Counted from the stretch's first letter, positions 25,343 to 34,829 are shown. The stretch: 64,000 nt of DNA from Achromobacter deleyi (GCF_016127315.1 NZ_CP065997.1:124001-188000); one strand, 5' to 3'. Numbers and translations are program-made. The notes: generated by a model not told the origin, from the sequence alone.

Positions 25343-26398
25343 TCACGCCAGGAACGCCGCCACCTCGTCCGCCGTCAGGTAGCGCGTGAACGTCATCGAC
25401 GGCTGCTGCGCATCATGGATCGCGCCGTTGAAGCCCGACCAGTTGCGCTTCATGCCCTCGTCGCCTTCCAGCGCGATCAGCACCCGCTTGCCGCCCTTGG
25501 CGTGGTTGTCGCGCAGCGCCGCCTCGCCCCACGACAGGCGCATGCCGTTCAGCAGCTTGCCGCCAGCGTACGCGTCGGCCTGCAGCCACTGGAAATCCGC
25601 GCTGTCGCGCTCGGCGTCGGGTTCGCGCGCGGCGATCTCGCGCCGCACGCCCAGGGCCTGCGCGTGCTCGCGCATCAGGTTCTGCAGCAGCGTGAAGGCA
25701 TGGAAGTTGTTGTTGATGCCATGCGCCCGCGCCACGAACCCCGTGCCCGACGTCGGCAGCACCACCACCAGCTCGTCCTCGTAGCTGATGCGCGACGCCA
25801 GCCACAGGTAGTGCAGTTGCTCGAACGGCACGCTGTCATTGAGCGTCGTCATGGCGTAGAGCAGGTCCATCAGTTCGGCATCGGCGACGAACGCCTGATG
25901 ATTGCGCGGGTCGCGCATCAGCATCGCCATCATCGGCAGCACCAGCGTGTCGATGGCCGCGACCTGCGCATCGAACGCCCAGCGCTGGTCCGCGGGAATG
26001 GCTTCGAGCCGCGCCACCGCATCGTTCCAGGCCTGGCGGTCGGCCTGCTCCACCTCGGCGTCGTCTTCCTCGACCTCCAGCGCGCAGCAGGGCCGCAGCG
26101 CTTGCAGCCAGGGGCGCAGCAGCGCCTGCAGCGTGGGGAAAAGGATGACGGGATCGGCGCCGTCTTCCACCAGCGAACCGCACATCAGCGCCAGCGCCGA
26201 TGCGCGGCTGGGATGCAGGGACGGCAACAGCTCGGCGCAAAACCGCAGGCTGGCTTCGGTATGCGCCGGGTCCTCGGCATCCTGGTAGAACGCGCGCACC
26301 TCGGGGCGCTGGAAGAACGCCTCGAGGGTTTCCACGTCCTCGGCGGAGGTGACCGGGGAGCGGAGCGCGGCGGCAAGCGTGGCGTGGGAGGTCGGCAT
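25343..26398 (-). CDS. Conserved-looking protein of unknown function
   Basis: The product is 351 residues, predicted soluble with no signal peptide or membrane helix, Ala-rich with an acidic stretch (EVEEDDAEVEQADRQ) near the middle. I recognise no domain. Codon use is like its neighbours and the frame is uninterrupted. It is placed between FecI module 1 and receptor module 2 but shows no relation to iron signalling. No strong ribosome site precedes ATG 26398. Confidence 0.7.
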   Translation of the reverse strand: MPTSHATLAAALRSPVTSAEDVETLEAFFQRPEVRAFYQDAEDPAHTEASLRFCAELLPSLHPSRASALALMCGSLVEDGADPVILFPTLQALLRPWLQALRPCCALEVEEDDAEVEQADRQAWNDAVARLEAIPADQRWAFDAQVAAIDTLVLPMMAMLMRDPRNHQAFVADAELMDLLYAMTTLNDSVPFEQLHYLWLASRISYEDELVVVLPTSGTGFVARAHGINNNFHAFTLLQNLMREHAQALGVRREIAAREPDAERDSADFQWLQADAYAGGKLLNGMRLSWGEAALRDNHAKGGKRVLIALEGDEGMKRNWSGFNGAIHDAQQPSMTFTRYLTADEVAAFLA

Positions 26399-26431
26399 CG
26401 GCAGGCAGAAAAGGAGTCCGGGGTTGACACT

Positions 26432-26677
26432 ATGGCACAGGCGAAGCCTGCTCCGAAATTACATTACCCCGAGCACCTGGGCTGGAACCGCTGGTTCCAC
26501 GGCGGCGATGACTTCCCTTGCGTGCAGCTGTTCTGGCCGGACAAGTCCGGCCGCTTTCCGGGCCAGGCCGGCGCGCAGGCGGCGTTCCAGGCGCTGCAAC
26601 CGGATCTGTCGGCCAGCGACTGGAACTGGCCGGCCGCCTCACTCAATAGCGGTAATTCACCCCCAGCATCGCACTGA
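26432..26677 (+). CDS. Short protein resembling the C-terminal part of DUF4262, possibly a remnant
   Basis: The product is 81 residues. The segment VQLFWPDKSGRFPGQAG resembles the end of DUF4262 proteins, but the rest of that domain is missing, and the frame begins with MAQAKPAPKLHYPEHLGWNR. It overlaps the 3' end of the convergent receptor gene by 35 bases. AAGGAG lies 15 bases before ATG, too far to be ideal. It may be a genuine short protein or a truncated gene whose tail now reads into the receptor. Confidence 0.4.
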   Translation: MAQAKPAPKLHYPEHLGWNRWFHGGDDFPCVQLFWPDKSGRFPGQAGAQAAFQALQPDLSASDWNWPAASLNSGNSPPASH

Positions 26678-29090
26678 ACGGCGCCCCGTAGTAGTTGCTG
26701 TAGACGTTGGTGCTGGCGTAGTACTTCTTGTCCAGCACGTTGTTCAGGTTCAGCGTGGCCGACCACTGGCGGTTGAACTGGTAGCGCGCCATCAGGTCCA
26801 GCAGGGCATAGCTGCCCTGCGACGACTCGAACTGCTGGCCGCCCGGGCCGCGGCTGGTGAAGCCGCTGGCGCTTTCCCAGCGCACCCCGCCGCCCACCGT
26901 CAGGGCGCTCCAGTCGCCGGGCAGGCGATAGGTGGTGTAGAGCTTGGCGATGTGGCGCGGCAAGCCGACCTGGGTCGTGAAGCCCGTCGGCAGGCGGCGA
27001 TCCACGTACACATACGACAGCTGCATCTGCCAGCCGGGCATGAGTTCGCCGCTGAGCTCGGCTTCCACCCCGCGCAGCACCGCGCCGTTGGCGGCGACGT
27101 AGGCGCTGTCGCCATTGGGCGCGAGATTGTCGCCGTCCAGCATGGCGTAGTTGTCCTGGCGGGTGCGGAACAGCGCCAGCGCGCCGTTCAGGCGCCCATC
27201 CAGCCAGGCGGATTTCAGGCCGATCTCGTAGGTATTGCCCTTGATCGGCGCGATGCCGCTGCCCGACACGGTCTGCGCCTGCTGCGGCAGGAAGATGCTG
27301 GTGTAGCTGGCGTAGGCGGACAGCGTCGGCGTCAGGTCATAGACCACGCCGGCATACGGGGTGTACACGCCCTGCTCGCGCATGTTGTCCGGATAGGCCG
27401 AACCGTCGGTGTAGGTATAGGACGCCTGCTGGTCCCACCAGGTGACGCGCGAGCCCAGCACCACCGACAGCGCATCGGTCGGGCGCAGGCGCAGCGCGCC
27501 ATAGATCGCGCTCTGCTTCTCGGTGTAGTAGCGCTTGCCGTTGACCTGCCACTGCGGTTCCGGCATGTCGCCATCCCAGGCGCGGATGTCCGGAATGACC
27601 GGGTCGTAGCCCGGCGCGGTCCACAGCCGGTAGGTGTCGTAGTCGGCCTTGGTGCGGGAAAGGCTCACGCCCAGCACCACGTCATGGCGGCGGCCCAGCG
27701 CGTCGAAGGCGCCGCTCAGGCTGGCGTCGAGCGCATTCTGGGTCTTCGGGATCGGCCACTTGGCGACCCACACGGACGCCCCCTGCCCGGTCTGCGGATT
27801 GGCCCAGCCGTTGCTGCTGAACCAGCCATAGGTGCGGTCGTTGTCGTCGCCGGTGCGTGATAGCGTCAGCGACCCTTTCCATGATGACGAGAATTCATGG
27901 TCGAGCGTGGCGAAGACGTTGTAGCGCGTGCGCTCCTGGCGGCTCCAGTTGGTGGCGGAATTGAAGCGCTGGCGGAAATCGGTCTGGGAGCCGTCGGCGT
28001 AGTAGGCGGGAAAACCGAAGTACGAGCACGCCGTGCATTTCTTGCGCTGGTATTCCGCGCCCAGCGTCAGCAGGGTGCGTTCGGTCAGGTCCGCCTCGAC
28101 GACGCCATAGAGCAATTGCGAATCCTGCTTGACGCGGTCGATGAAGGATCCGCCCTCCTGCCAGGCGCCCACCAGCCGCCCGCGCAGTTTGCCCGCTTCG
28201 TCCAGCGGACTGCCCAGGTCGAACTCGGTGCGCCGGTAGTCCCACGATCCCACGCTGGCGCCGACGCCGGCTTCGAATTCGCGGGTCGGCCGCTTGCGCA
28301 CCAGGTTGATGGAGGCGGCGGGATTGCCCGCCCCGCTGAGCAGGCCGGTGGAGCCGCGCACCACCTCGATGCGGTCATACAGCGCGGTATCCAGCCCCAG
28401 GGCGTTGAAATCCTTGTGGGTCGGCACGCCGTCGACCTGCATGTTGGTGATTTCCATGCCGCGGGCATACAGGCCCTTTTCGTTGTCGTCGGCCGAGCCC
28501 TTCTTCTTGAAGATCAGGCCCGGTGTATTGACGATGGCATCCTCCAGGGTGTTCAGGCCCTGGTCGGTGAGGCGCTGGCGCGTCATCACCGAGACCGACT
28601 GCGGCGTCTCGCGCAGCGTCATCGGCAACCGCGTGGCGCTGGTCGAAACGCCCACCGTGTAGGAATCCGTGCCCTCGCTGGGCGCCGGTTCGCGCGCGCC
28701 CAGCACCTCCACCGGCGCCAGTGTCTGGGTATTGGCGCTGCGCAGGCCGTAGCGGTTGCCGCCCTGGCTGACGGCCTCCAAGCCGGTGCCGGCCAGCATC
28801 GCCGCCAGGCCCGGCGCCACGCCGTAATCGCCTTGCAGGCCGGCGCTCTGCCTGCCCTGGGTAAGCTTGGCGTCGAACGACAACACCACCCCCGCCTGGG
28901 CGGCGAAGCGGCCCAGGGCCAGTCCCAGCGGGCCGGGCGGCACATCGTAGCGGCGAGTGGATTGGGTGGCCGCGGCGTCCTGGGCCAGTGCGGGCGGGAC
29001 GGCGCTGATGGCCGTCAATGCGATGAAGACGGCGCGCGCCAGGGGCGCGACCAGGGGAAGATGGCGGTGAGGCAAAGAAGAAGAAGGCAT
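26643..29090 (-). CDS. TonB-dependent siderophore receptor with STN domain, module 2
   Basis: The product is 815 residues. A signal peptide ends near PPALAQ (36). The STN domain spans about 48-115 (VPPGPLGLALGRFAAQAGVV). The plug has TLRETPQSVSVMTRQRLTDQ, ARGMEITNMQVDGVP and YDRIEVVRGSTGLLSGAGNP, the signature of FpvA/FhuE-type ferric siderophore receptors. The barrel closes with LGVNYRY. The ligand cannot be read from sequence. Two Cys in KKCTACSYFG form a likely loop disulfide. The matching FecR and FecI genes lie directly upstream. Confidence 0.93.
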   Translation of the reverse strand: MPSSSLPHRHLPLVAPLARAVFIALTAISAVPPALAQDAAATQSTRRYDVPPGPLGLALGRFAAQAGVVLSFDAKLTQGRQSAGLQGDYGVAPGLAAMLAGTGLEAVSQGGNRYGLRSANTQTLAPVEVLGAREPAPSEGTDSYTVGVSTSATRLPMTLRETPQSVSVMTRQRLTDQGLNTLEDAIVNTPGLIFKKKGSADDNEKGLYARGMEITNMQVDGVPTHKDFNALGLDTALYDRIEVVRGSTGLLSGAGNPAASINLVRKRPTREFEAGVGASVGSWDYRRTEFDLGSPLDEAGKLRGRLVGAWQEGGSFIDRVKQDSQLLYGVVEADLTERTLLTLGAEYQRKKCTACSYFGFPAYYADGSQTDFRQRFNSATNWSRQERTRYNVFATLDHEFSSSWKGSLTLSRTGDDNDRTYGWFSSNGWANPQTGQGASVWVAKWPIPKTQNALDASLSGAFDALGRRHDVVLGVSLSRTKADYDTYRLWTAPGYDPVIPDIRAWDGDMPEPQWQVNGKRYYTEKQSAIYGALRLRPTDALSVVLGSRVTWWDQQASYTYTDGSAYPDNMREQGVYTPYAGVVYDLTPTLSAYASYTSIFLPQQAQTVSGSGIAPIKGNTYEIGLKSAWLDGRLNGALALFRTRQDNYAMLDGDNLAPNGDSAYVAANGAVLRGVEAELSGELMPGWQMQLSYVYVDRRLPTGFTTQVGLPRHIAKLYTTYRLPGDWSALTVGGGVRWESASGFTSRGPGGQQFESSQGSYALLDLMARYQFNRQWSATLNLNNVLDKKYYASTNVYSNYYGAPFSAMLGVNYRY

Positions 29091-29176
29091 GGACTCAGGT
29101 TTCCGTGAAGCAGATCCGACGTAATCCCTGCTAAGTCGGATGAGCGCGGAAAAAGGACAATGCCGGGAAAAAAAAA

Positions 29177-30127
29177 TCAGTCGCGGGCGACGACTCGGAC
29201 GTAATAACGGGTAAAGCGCGAGACACGCACCGGCAAGGCGCGTGCCACCGCGGCCAGGGCTTCGTCGGTCTCGTCGAGGGGAAACGCGCCCGACAGACGC
29301 AATGCGGCCACGGCGTCATCACATCGCAACAGCCCGGGCCGGTAGCGGTCGAGCCGGGCAATGAAATCGTCCAGCCGCCAGTTGTCCACCACCAGCAGTC
29401 CGCGGGTCCAGGCGTCCGGCTCGCCGGTAAAGGCGCCCGCCACATGCGCCCCCGAAGGCGCCAGCGTGCCCTCCTCGCCCGCGTTCAGGATTACCGTGGG
29501 GCCGCCCGCTGCCGGCTCCAGCGCCACGGCATGGCGCAGCACCACCACGCGCGTCAGGTCGTCCTGGCGGGTCACGGTGAAGCGCGTGCCCAGCGGCCGC
29601 ACCGTGCCATGCGAGGTGACTACGCGCAGCGGCGGCAAGCCAGGCCTGGCGCCCGCGGTGTCGACCAGGATTTCACCGGTGTGCACGAAGATGCGCCGTT
29701 CCCCCGCGCTGACGTTGACGTCCACCGCGCTGGCGCTGTCGAGCCAGAGCAGCGTGCCATCCGCCAGCCGCAGTTCGCGGCGGTCGCCCGCGCCGGTGCG
29801 ATAGTCCGCCAGCATCCGGTCCAGCGGCATGCCGCGCCAGGCGACCAACCCGCCGGCGCCCAGCAGCGCCACCGCGCCCAGCCCGTTGCGCAGCGCGGCG
29901 CGGCGGCGCGCGAAATGCTGGTCGGCGCGGCTGAGGGTGTCGGCGGCCAGGCGCGCCGGCGCCGCTCCCAACGTGCCGCGCAGATTCTCGACCTGGCGCC
30001 AGATGCGCGCGTGTTCCGGATCGGCCGCCAGCCAGCGGCCATGCGCCGCCACGTCGGCCGCGCTGACGTCGTCCGCACAGAGCCGCGCGTACCACTGCGC
30101 CGCCGCGGAGATGGTCTTGTCCGCCAT
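29177..30127 (-). CDS. FecR-type regulator, module 2
   Basis: The product is 316 residues. DUF4880 segment (WYARLCADDVSAADVAAHGR) and WRQVENLRGTLG are cytoplasmic. A short helix (GAVALLGAGGLVAW, about 84-97) spans the membrane. The FecR domain has LADGTLLWLDSASAVDVNVS and PLGTRFTVTR. The C-terminal DUF4974-like part ends in YYVRVVARD. It starts six bases after the sigma gene stop and ends 86 bases before the receptor gene. Confidence 0.92.
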   Translation of the reverse strand: MADKTISAAAQWYARLCADDVSAADVAAHGRWLAADPEHARIWRQVENLRGTLGAAPARLAADTLSRADQHFARRRAALRNGLGAVALLGAGGLVAWRGMPLDRMLADYRTGAGDRRELRLADGTLLWLDSASAVDVNVSAGERRIFVHTGEILVDTAGARPGLPPLRVVTSHGTVRPLGTRFTVTRQDDLTRVVVLRHAVALEPAAGGPTVILNAGEEGTLAPSGAHVAGAFTGEPDAWTRGLLVVDNWRLDDFIARLDRYRPGLLRCDDAVAALRLSGAFPLDETDEALAAVARALPVRVSRFTRYYVRVVARD

Positions 30128-30133
30128 GGCCGC

Positions 30134-30661
30134 CTACTGCCTGGCCAGCGCGTACACCAGGCAATGCTCGGTGGCGCGCGCCATGTACTTCTTGACGGAA
30201 CTGACCGTCACGCCCAGGCGGGCGGCGATCTCGGCGTAGCTGGCCCCTTCCAGCTGGGACATCAGGAAAGCGCGCCGCACCTTGTCGCCCAGGCCATGCA
30301 GCATGGCGTCGATCTCGCGGATGGTCTCGAGCAGGATGGCCTGCGTCTCGGGCGAAATGGCGCTGGCCTCGGGCTGCTGCGCCAGGGTCTCGAGCCAGGC
30401 GCGTTCCAGCACCTGGCGGCGGATGTGGTCGACCAGCGTGCGCTGCGCCACCGTCGCCAGGAAGCTGCGCGGCTGCCGCACGCCCTGAAGTTGCGCCATG
30501 GAAGCGGGCGACGCCAGCAGCCGCAGGAACGTGTCCTGGGCCAGGTCGGCCGCCTCGGCCGGCACGTTCAGGCGCCGCAGCAGCCAGCCTCGCAGCCAGC
30601 CGTGGTGGTCGCGATACAGCCTGCCGAGCTCGCGGTGCTCCAGGGATTCCGTGGACGACAT
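30134..30661 (-). CDS. FecI-type ECF sigma factor, module 2
   Basis: The product is 175 residues from ATG 30661; the frame extends 30 codons further upstream but that part contains the Fur-like box and looks non-coding. Region 2: YRDHHGWLRGWLLRRLNVPA, DLAQDTFLRLLASP. Region 4: LEGASYAEIAARLGVTVSSV and KKYMARATEHC. It is predicted to drive the adjacent receptor gene when FecR is engaged. Confidence 0.92.
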   Translation of the reverse strand: MSSTESLEHRELGRLYRDHHGWLRGWLLRRLNVPAEAADLAQDTFLRLLASPASMAQLQGVRQPRSFLATVAQRTLVDHIRRQVLERAWLETLAQQPEASAISPETQAILLETIREIDAMLHGLGDKVRRAFLMSQLEGASYAEIAARLGVTVSSVKKYMARATEHCLVYALARQ

Positions 30662-30696
30662 GGCCGTGACGAATGCGTTTTGAGGATTTCGGGAAT

Positions 30697-30715
30697 GGGA
30701 ATTGTAATCATTATT
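30697..30715. promoter_or_regulatory. Fur-like box upstream of ECF sigma, module 2
   Basis: It matches the 19-base consensus GATAATGATAATCATTATC at 14 of 19 positions by my count, and lies 36-54 bases upstream of the sigma start codon. Iron repression is inferred. Confidence 0.65.
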
Positions 30716-30798
30716 GATGGAGGCGTTAAATCCCCTCTTTCCCGTCCTCACTGCGCGGGGCCGGCCACACCCTTGCGGCCGGCCCCTGGCCGAGCCAC

Positions 30799-33228
30799 CT
30801 AGAACTTGTAGCTGACCTTCATCCAGACGTTGCGCGGCGTCCCATAGTTGTAGCCGTTGTAGCCCCCCAGCCCGCTGTAGTAGCGTTTGTCGGTCAGGTT
30901 GTCGATATTGATCGACGCCGTCACCTGCTTGCTGAACTCATACCGCGCCATCAAGCCCAGCAGCGTCACGCCGCCTTGCGACGCACGGCCCAGGCCGCTG
31001 GACTCGTCGTAGTAGATGCCGCTCTGGTAATTGACGCTGCCGCCGACCGTCAGCTTGTTCCACGCCCCCGGCAGCCGATAGCTGGCCGCCAGCCGGAACA
31101 GGCGCTCCGGATAATTGGGCAACAGCAAGGCGCCCTCGTTGTCGCGCTTGGCGAAGTAGGTATAGCCGCCCATCACCTGCAGGCCGCGCGCCACCTCGCC
31201 CGCCACCGTCACCTCGAAGCCCTTGCTGCGCGCGCCGGCCACCGACCGGTACGGCGTGCTGCCATCGGGCAGCGGCGGCGCGCTGGGGTCCTCGACCGGC
31301 ACGTTCGCTTCCTGCGTGCGAAAGAGGGCGAAGCTGGTGTTGAGCTTGCCGTCCAGGTGTTCGCCCTTCAGGCCCAGCTCGTAGTTCTTGCCGGTCTGCG
31401 GCGCCAACAGCGCGTTCGACGAATCGCGTTCCGATCGCGGAATGAAGATGCGGGTGTAGCTCGCATAGGCCGAGAAATTGTCGTTCAGGTCCACCACCGT
31501 GCCGGCATACGGCGTGAATTCGCCGTTGACCTTGGCGGTGGGGTTGGTGGTCCAGAGATTGGCGGGGCCGTTGTAGGACGAGGACTTTTCCTCGTACCAG
31601 GTGGCGCGCCCGCCCAGCACCAGCGACACCGGCTCGGCCAGTTTCAGGCGGGTGGAACCGTAGACGGCGGTTTCCTTGGCGTCCAGGAAAGTATTGAAGT
31701 ACGTGTAGTAGCGGCTTGGCTTCGGGAAATTCTGCAGCTGGTAGAAATTCAGCGGACGCCGGTCCCAGCCGTTCGGATTGGCCGAATTCAGGTTCAGCTC
31801 GCTGGTGTAGTCATTGACGCTGACGCCCAGCGCCGCCTGGTGCTCCATGCCAAAGGCCTGGAACGGGCCGGTGGCGTACAGGTCGAACGACTTGTTGGTG
31901 GAGGTGGCCGGGTTCTGGCGGATCTCGATGGTCGAATCGCCATTCTGCTCGACCGGGAAATACTCGAACAGGTAGCCCCAGAGGGCCTTGCGTTCGTTCT
32001 TGAGCCGGCTGGCATCCATCTTGACGCGCCAGCCGTTGGCGAAACGGTGGTCCAGCGTGACGAAGATCTTGTCGCTGTACATGTCCCACTGGCTCCACGG
32101 CGTGCCAGGGTTGAACGAGCGCGAGAAATGGGTGCGGCTGCCGTCGCTGTAGAACAGCGGCGCCTGGCCGAAGTTGGCGCCGTCGATGGCGGTCTTCTGG
32201 TGTTCGAAGCCCAGGCTCAGCGTGGTGTTGGACGTGATATCCGCTTCCAGGATGCCGTAGAAGACATCGTCGGAACGCTTCTTGTCGTCGATGAAACTGT
32301 CGCCCGCGGTGCGCGAGCCGATGACGCGCCCGCGCAGGCTGCCGCTGGTGTTCAACGGACCGCCGACGTCCAGTTCCAGGTTGTAGTTGTTCCAGCGCCC
32401 CACGCCCGCGGTGGCATGGCCGGCGAAGTCGGCGGTGGGCCGCTTGCGCACCAGGTTGACCGAGCCGCCCGGCTCGCCCACGCCGTTGAGCAGCCCGGCC
32501 GCGCCGCGCACCACCTCGATGCGATCGTAGATCACGGTGTTGATCATGCCGATCTCGGCCGCCGGGGTCTTGAACGCGAACGTCGGCACGCCGTCGATCA
32601 TCGTGCTCAACGCAAAGCCACGCGAAGTGAAGGTGACGCGCTCGTCGAGCTTGTCGGCGACCACGCCGGGCGTCTGCCGCAGCACGTCGTCAAGCGTCAC
32701 GAGATTCTGGTCGTCCATCTGCTGGCGCGTGACGACGCTGACCGATTGCGGGGTTTCGCGCAGGGACAGGTCCATGCGCGTGGCGGAGGTGGCCACGCGG
32801 GTGGTGTACGAGCCCGTGCCTTCGCTCGGCGCGTCGCCATCGCGGCTGCCGGTCACTGTGACGGCCGGCAGCGCGGTCACGTCCGCCGCCGGCATGCGCC
32901 GCAGCGTGTAGCCGCCATCCGCGCGCCGCACGGGTTCCAGGCCGCTGCCCTGGAGCAGCTGGCGCAAGCCCTCTTCAAACCCGTAGCTGCCGCTCAGGCC
33001 CTGGGTGGTCAGGTCCCGCGTCAGCGCCGGATCGAACGACAGCAACACGCCGGCGCGCGCGGCATAGGCCGACAACGCGGCGCTGAGCGGGCCGGGCGCG
33101 ATGGCCACGGCGGAGGTCTGCGCCTGCAGGGGCGCGGCCAGGGCGGCCACCGGCAACGCGAACAGGCGGGCGCCGCGCAGGACGCGGCGGGATGCGCTTG
33201 CGCGCAGGCGGGGGAAACGCGGGGGCAT
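30799..33228 (-). CDS. TonB-dependent siderophore receptor with STN domain, module 3
   Basis: The product is 809 residues from ATG 33228, which has GAGGAG ten bases upstream; a GTG six codons earlier is the alternative. A signal peptide ends near APLQAQ. The STN domain spans about 44-105 (IAPGPLSAALSAYAARAGVL). Plug: LSLRETPQSVSVVTRQQMDD, TPGVVADKLDERV, YDRIEVVRGAAGLLNGVGEP. The barrel ends WMKVSYKF. Siderophore identity is unknown. It is the same class as the module 2 receptor, and the pair may have arisen by duplication (inference). Confidence 0.93.
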   Translation of the reverse strand: MPPRFPRLRASASRRVLRGARLFALPVAALAAPLQAQTSAVAIAPGPLSAALSAYAARAGVLLSFDPALTRDLTTQGLSGSYGFEEGLRQLLQGSGLEPVRRADGGYTLRRMPAADVTALPAVTVTGSRDGDAPSEGTGSYTTRVATSATRMDLSLRETPQSVSVVTRQQMDDQNLVTLDDVLRQTPGVVADKLDERVTFTSRGFALSTMIDGVPTFAFKTPAAEIGMINTVIYDRIEVVRGAAGLLNGVGEPGGSVNLVRKRPTADFAGHATAGVGRWNNYNLELDVGGPLNTSGSLRGRVIGSRTAGDSFIDDKKRSDDVFYGILEADITSNTTLSLGFEHQKTAIDGANFGQAPLFYSDGSRTHFSRSFNPGTPWSQWDMYSDKIFVTLDHRFANGWRVKMDASRLKNERKALWGYLFEYFPVEQNGDSTIEIRQNPATSTNKSFDLYATGPFQAFGMEHQAALGVSVNDYTSELNLNSANPNGWDRRPLNFYQLQNFPKPSRYYTYFNTFLDAKETAVYGSTRLKLAEPVSLVLGGRATWYEEKSSSYNGPANLWTTNPTAKVNGEFTPYAGTVVDLNDNFSAYASYTRIFIPRSERDSSNALLAPQTGKNYELGLKGEHLDGKLNTSFALFRTQEANVPVEDPSAPPLPDGSTPYRSVAGARSKGFEVTVAGEVARGLQVMGGYTYFAKRDNEGALLLPNYPERLFRLAASYRLPGAWNKLTVGGSVNYQSGIYYDESSGLGRASQGGVTLLGLMARYEFSKQVTASINIDNLTDKRYYSGLGGYNGYNYGTPRNVWMKVSYKF

Positions 33229-33296
33229 GACGGGGTAACTCCTCACGGTGGGTCTTACCCTCGTAGCCAGTCGAGACGCGAAAAGTGCTAATCGCG

Positions 33297-34286
33297 TTAC
33301 AAATTCGTTCCACTGGCGCCGCGCGGCAGCACCGATACCCAGTAGCGCGTGCGGTAACGCAGGCGCAGCGGCAGCGTGTCGGCCACCGTGGCCAGGACAC
33401 GGTCGGGGTCGTCCAGCGGAAAGGCGCCGGAGATCGGCAGGTGCGCCACTTCCGGCGCGCAGTCGATCCAGCCGCTACGATAGCGCTGCAATTCCGCCAG
33501 GAAAGTCCGCAGCGGCATGCCGTCCACCTGCAGCATGCCGCGCTGCCAGGCCGACGGGTCGCCGGACACCGGTTCGAGGCCGGCGCCGATGCCGGCGCCG
33601 AAACTCAGGCGCATCCCGGCCGGCACCTGACGCGCGCCATCGGCCGCCGCCCCGCTCGGCAGCACCCGGACCGCGCCTTCCAGCACCTGCACGGTCGACA
33701 CGCCATCGTCGCGCCGCACCACGAAACGCGTGCCCAGCGCAGTGATGCTGCCTTCGCGGGTGCGCACGATGAAGGGCCGCACGATCCGCTCGGGATCGGG
33801 CGCGGTCTCGACCAGGATCTCGCCGGCATGCAGCGCGATCAGGCGCTGATGGGCGTCGAACAACACGTCCATCGCGGTGGCGGCATTGAGCACCACGCGG
33901 CTGTGATCGGCCAGCACCACTTCGCGGCGCGCGCCGGACGGCGTGCGGTATTGCGCCACCCAGCCGCGCCAGGCCTCGTCGCGGCAGGCCAGCCAGCCCG
34001 CGCCCCCGGCGCTGGCCAGCAGCGCCAGCTTGCCCAGCGCGCGCCGGCGGCTCGCCGAGCGCGGCCGCTCCAGCACCGGCAACACCCCCTTGGGCAGCGC
34101 CTCGAAGCGTCGGGTCAGGGCTTCAGTGCGCAGCCAGGCGCGTTCGTGTTCGGGATCGGCCCGCCGCCAGGCCTGCCAGGCCTCGTGGTCGGCCGCGCTG
34201 GCGGTGCCCGAGGTCAGCCGCAGGAACCACTCCACCGCGCCGTCCAGCGCGCGCGGATCGATGCCCCCCGCCCCGCCGGCGCTCAC
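33297..34286 (-). CDS. FecR-type regulator, module 3
   Basis: The product is 329 residues from GTG 34286, which overlaps the sigma gene stop as GTGA, so translation is coupled. DUF4880 segment WFLRLTSGTASAADHEAWQA, FecR domain with LADHSRVVLNAATAMDVLFD and ALGTRFVVRRDD, and a C-terminal region with HLPISGAFPLDDPDRVLATV. A weak hydrophobic stretch (LGKLALLASAGGAGWLAC, about 85-102) is the expected membrane span. A longer frame to 34400 overlaps the sigma gene and is rejected. Confidence 0.92.
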   Translation of the reverse strand: MSAGGAGGIDPRALDGAVEWFLRLTSGTASAADHEAWQAWRRADPEHERAWLRTEALTRRFEALPKGVLPVLERPRSASRRRALGKLALLASAGGAGWLACRDEAWRGWVAQYRTPSGARREVVLADHSRVVLNAATAMDVLFDAHQRLIALHAGEILVETAPDPERIVRPFIVRTREGSITALGTRFVVRRDDGVSTVQVLEGAVRVLPSGAAADGARQVPAGMRLSFGAGIGAGLEPVSGDPSAWQRGMLQVDGMPLRTFLAELQRYRSGWIDCAPEVAHLPISGAFPLDDPDRVLATVADTLPLRLRYRTRYWVSVLPRGASGTNL

Positions 34287-34789
34287 GGCGCCAGTTCCAG
34301 GCACTGGCGCAACGCGCGCGCGATATACAGCCGCACCGACCCCACGGAGACCCGCAGCGTGCTGGCGATCTCGGCATGCGTCATGCCCTCGAGCTGGCAC
34401 AGCAGGAACGCGCGCCGCGCCGCCACCGGCAAGCCATCGAGCATGGTGTCGATCTCGACCAGGGCCTCCAGCGCCAGCGCGCGCGCCTCGGGAGACGGCG
34501 CCAAGGGTTCAGGCAATTGCGCCAGCGTTTCCAGGTAGGCGCGCTCCAGGTCCTTGCGCCGCAGGTGATTCACCATCAGCCCATGGGCGATGGTGGCCAG
34601 ATAGGGACGGGGCTCGCGGATCTCGCCGGGCTCGCGCTGGCTCAGTACCCGCAGGTAGGTGTCGTGCACCAGATCGGCGGCATCCAGCGCGCACCCCAGT
34701 TTCTTGCGCAGCCAGCCTTGCAGCCACCCCTGGTGATCCTGGTAAAGCGCATGCAAGGGATGCTGCGGAGAGGGGTCGGAGGCAGCCAT
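34283..34789 (-). CDS. FecI-type ECF sigma factor, module 3
   Basis: The product is 168 residues. Region 2: YQDHQGWLQGWLRKKLGCAL, DLVHDTYLRVLSQ. Region 4: LPVAARRAFLLCQLEGMTHA, then RVSVGSVRLYIARAL. A Fur-like box lies 22-40 bases upstream of ATG 34789. It should be made in iron starvation and held by the FecR partner until the receptor binds its ligand (family knowledge). Confidence 0.92.
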   Translation of the reverse strand: MAASDPSPQHPLHALYQDHQGWLQGWLRKKLGCALDAADLVHDTYLRVLSQREPGEIREPRPYLATIAHGLMVNHLRRKDLERAYLETLAQLPEPLAPSPEARALALEALVEIDTMLDGLPVAARRAFLLCQLEGMTHAEIASTLRVSVGSVRLYIARALRQCLELAP

Positions 34790-34810
34790 GGGGGTCGCGC
34801 GGGCAGAGAT

Positions 34811-34829
34811 GAGAATGACTACAATTTAC
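34811..34829. promoter_or_regulatory. Fur-like box upstream of ECF sigma, module 3
   Basis: GAGAATGACTACAATTTAC matches the 19-base Fur consensus at 12 positions by my count. It is the only AT-rich stretch before the sigma gene. Confidence 0.5.

Noticed and set aside
20536..34789. Ferric citrate (fecABCDE) uptake locus
   Set aside because: Sigma and FecR genes are present but no fecBCDE transporter genes; receptor sequences are of haem and siderophore type, so citrate is not supported.
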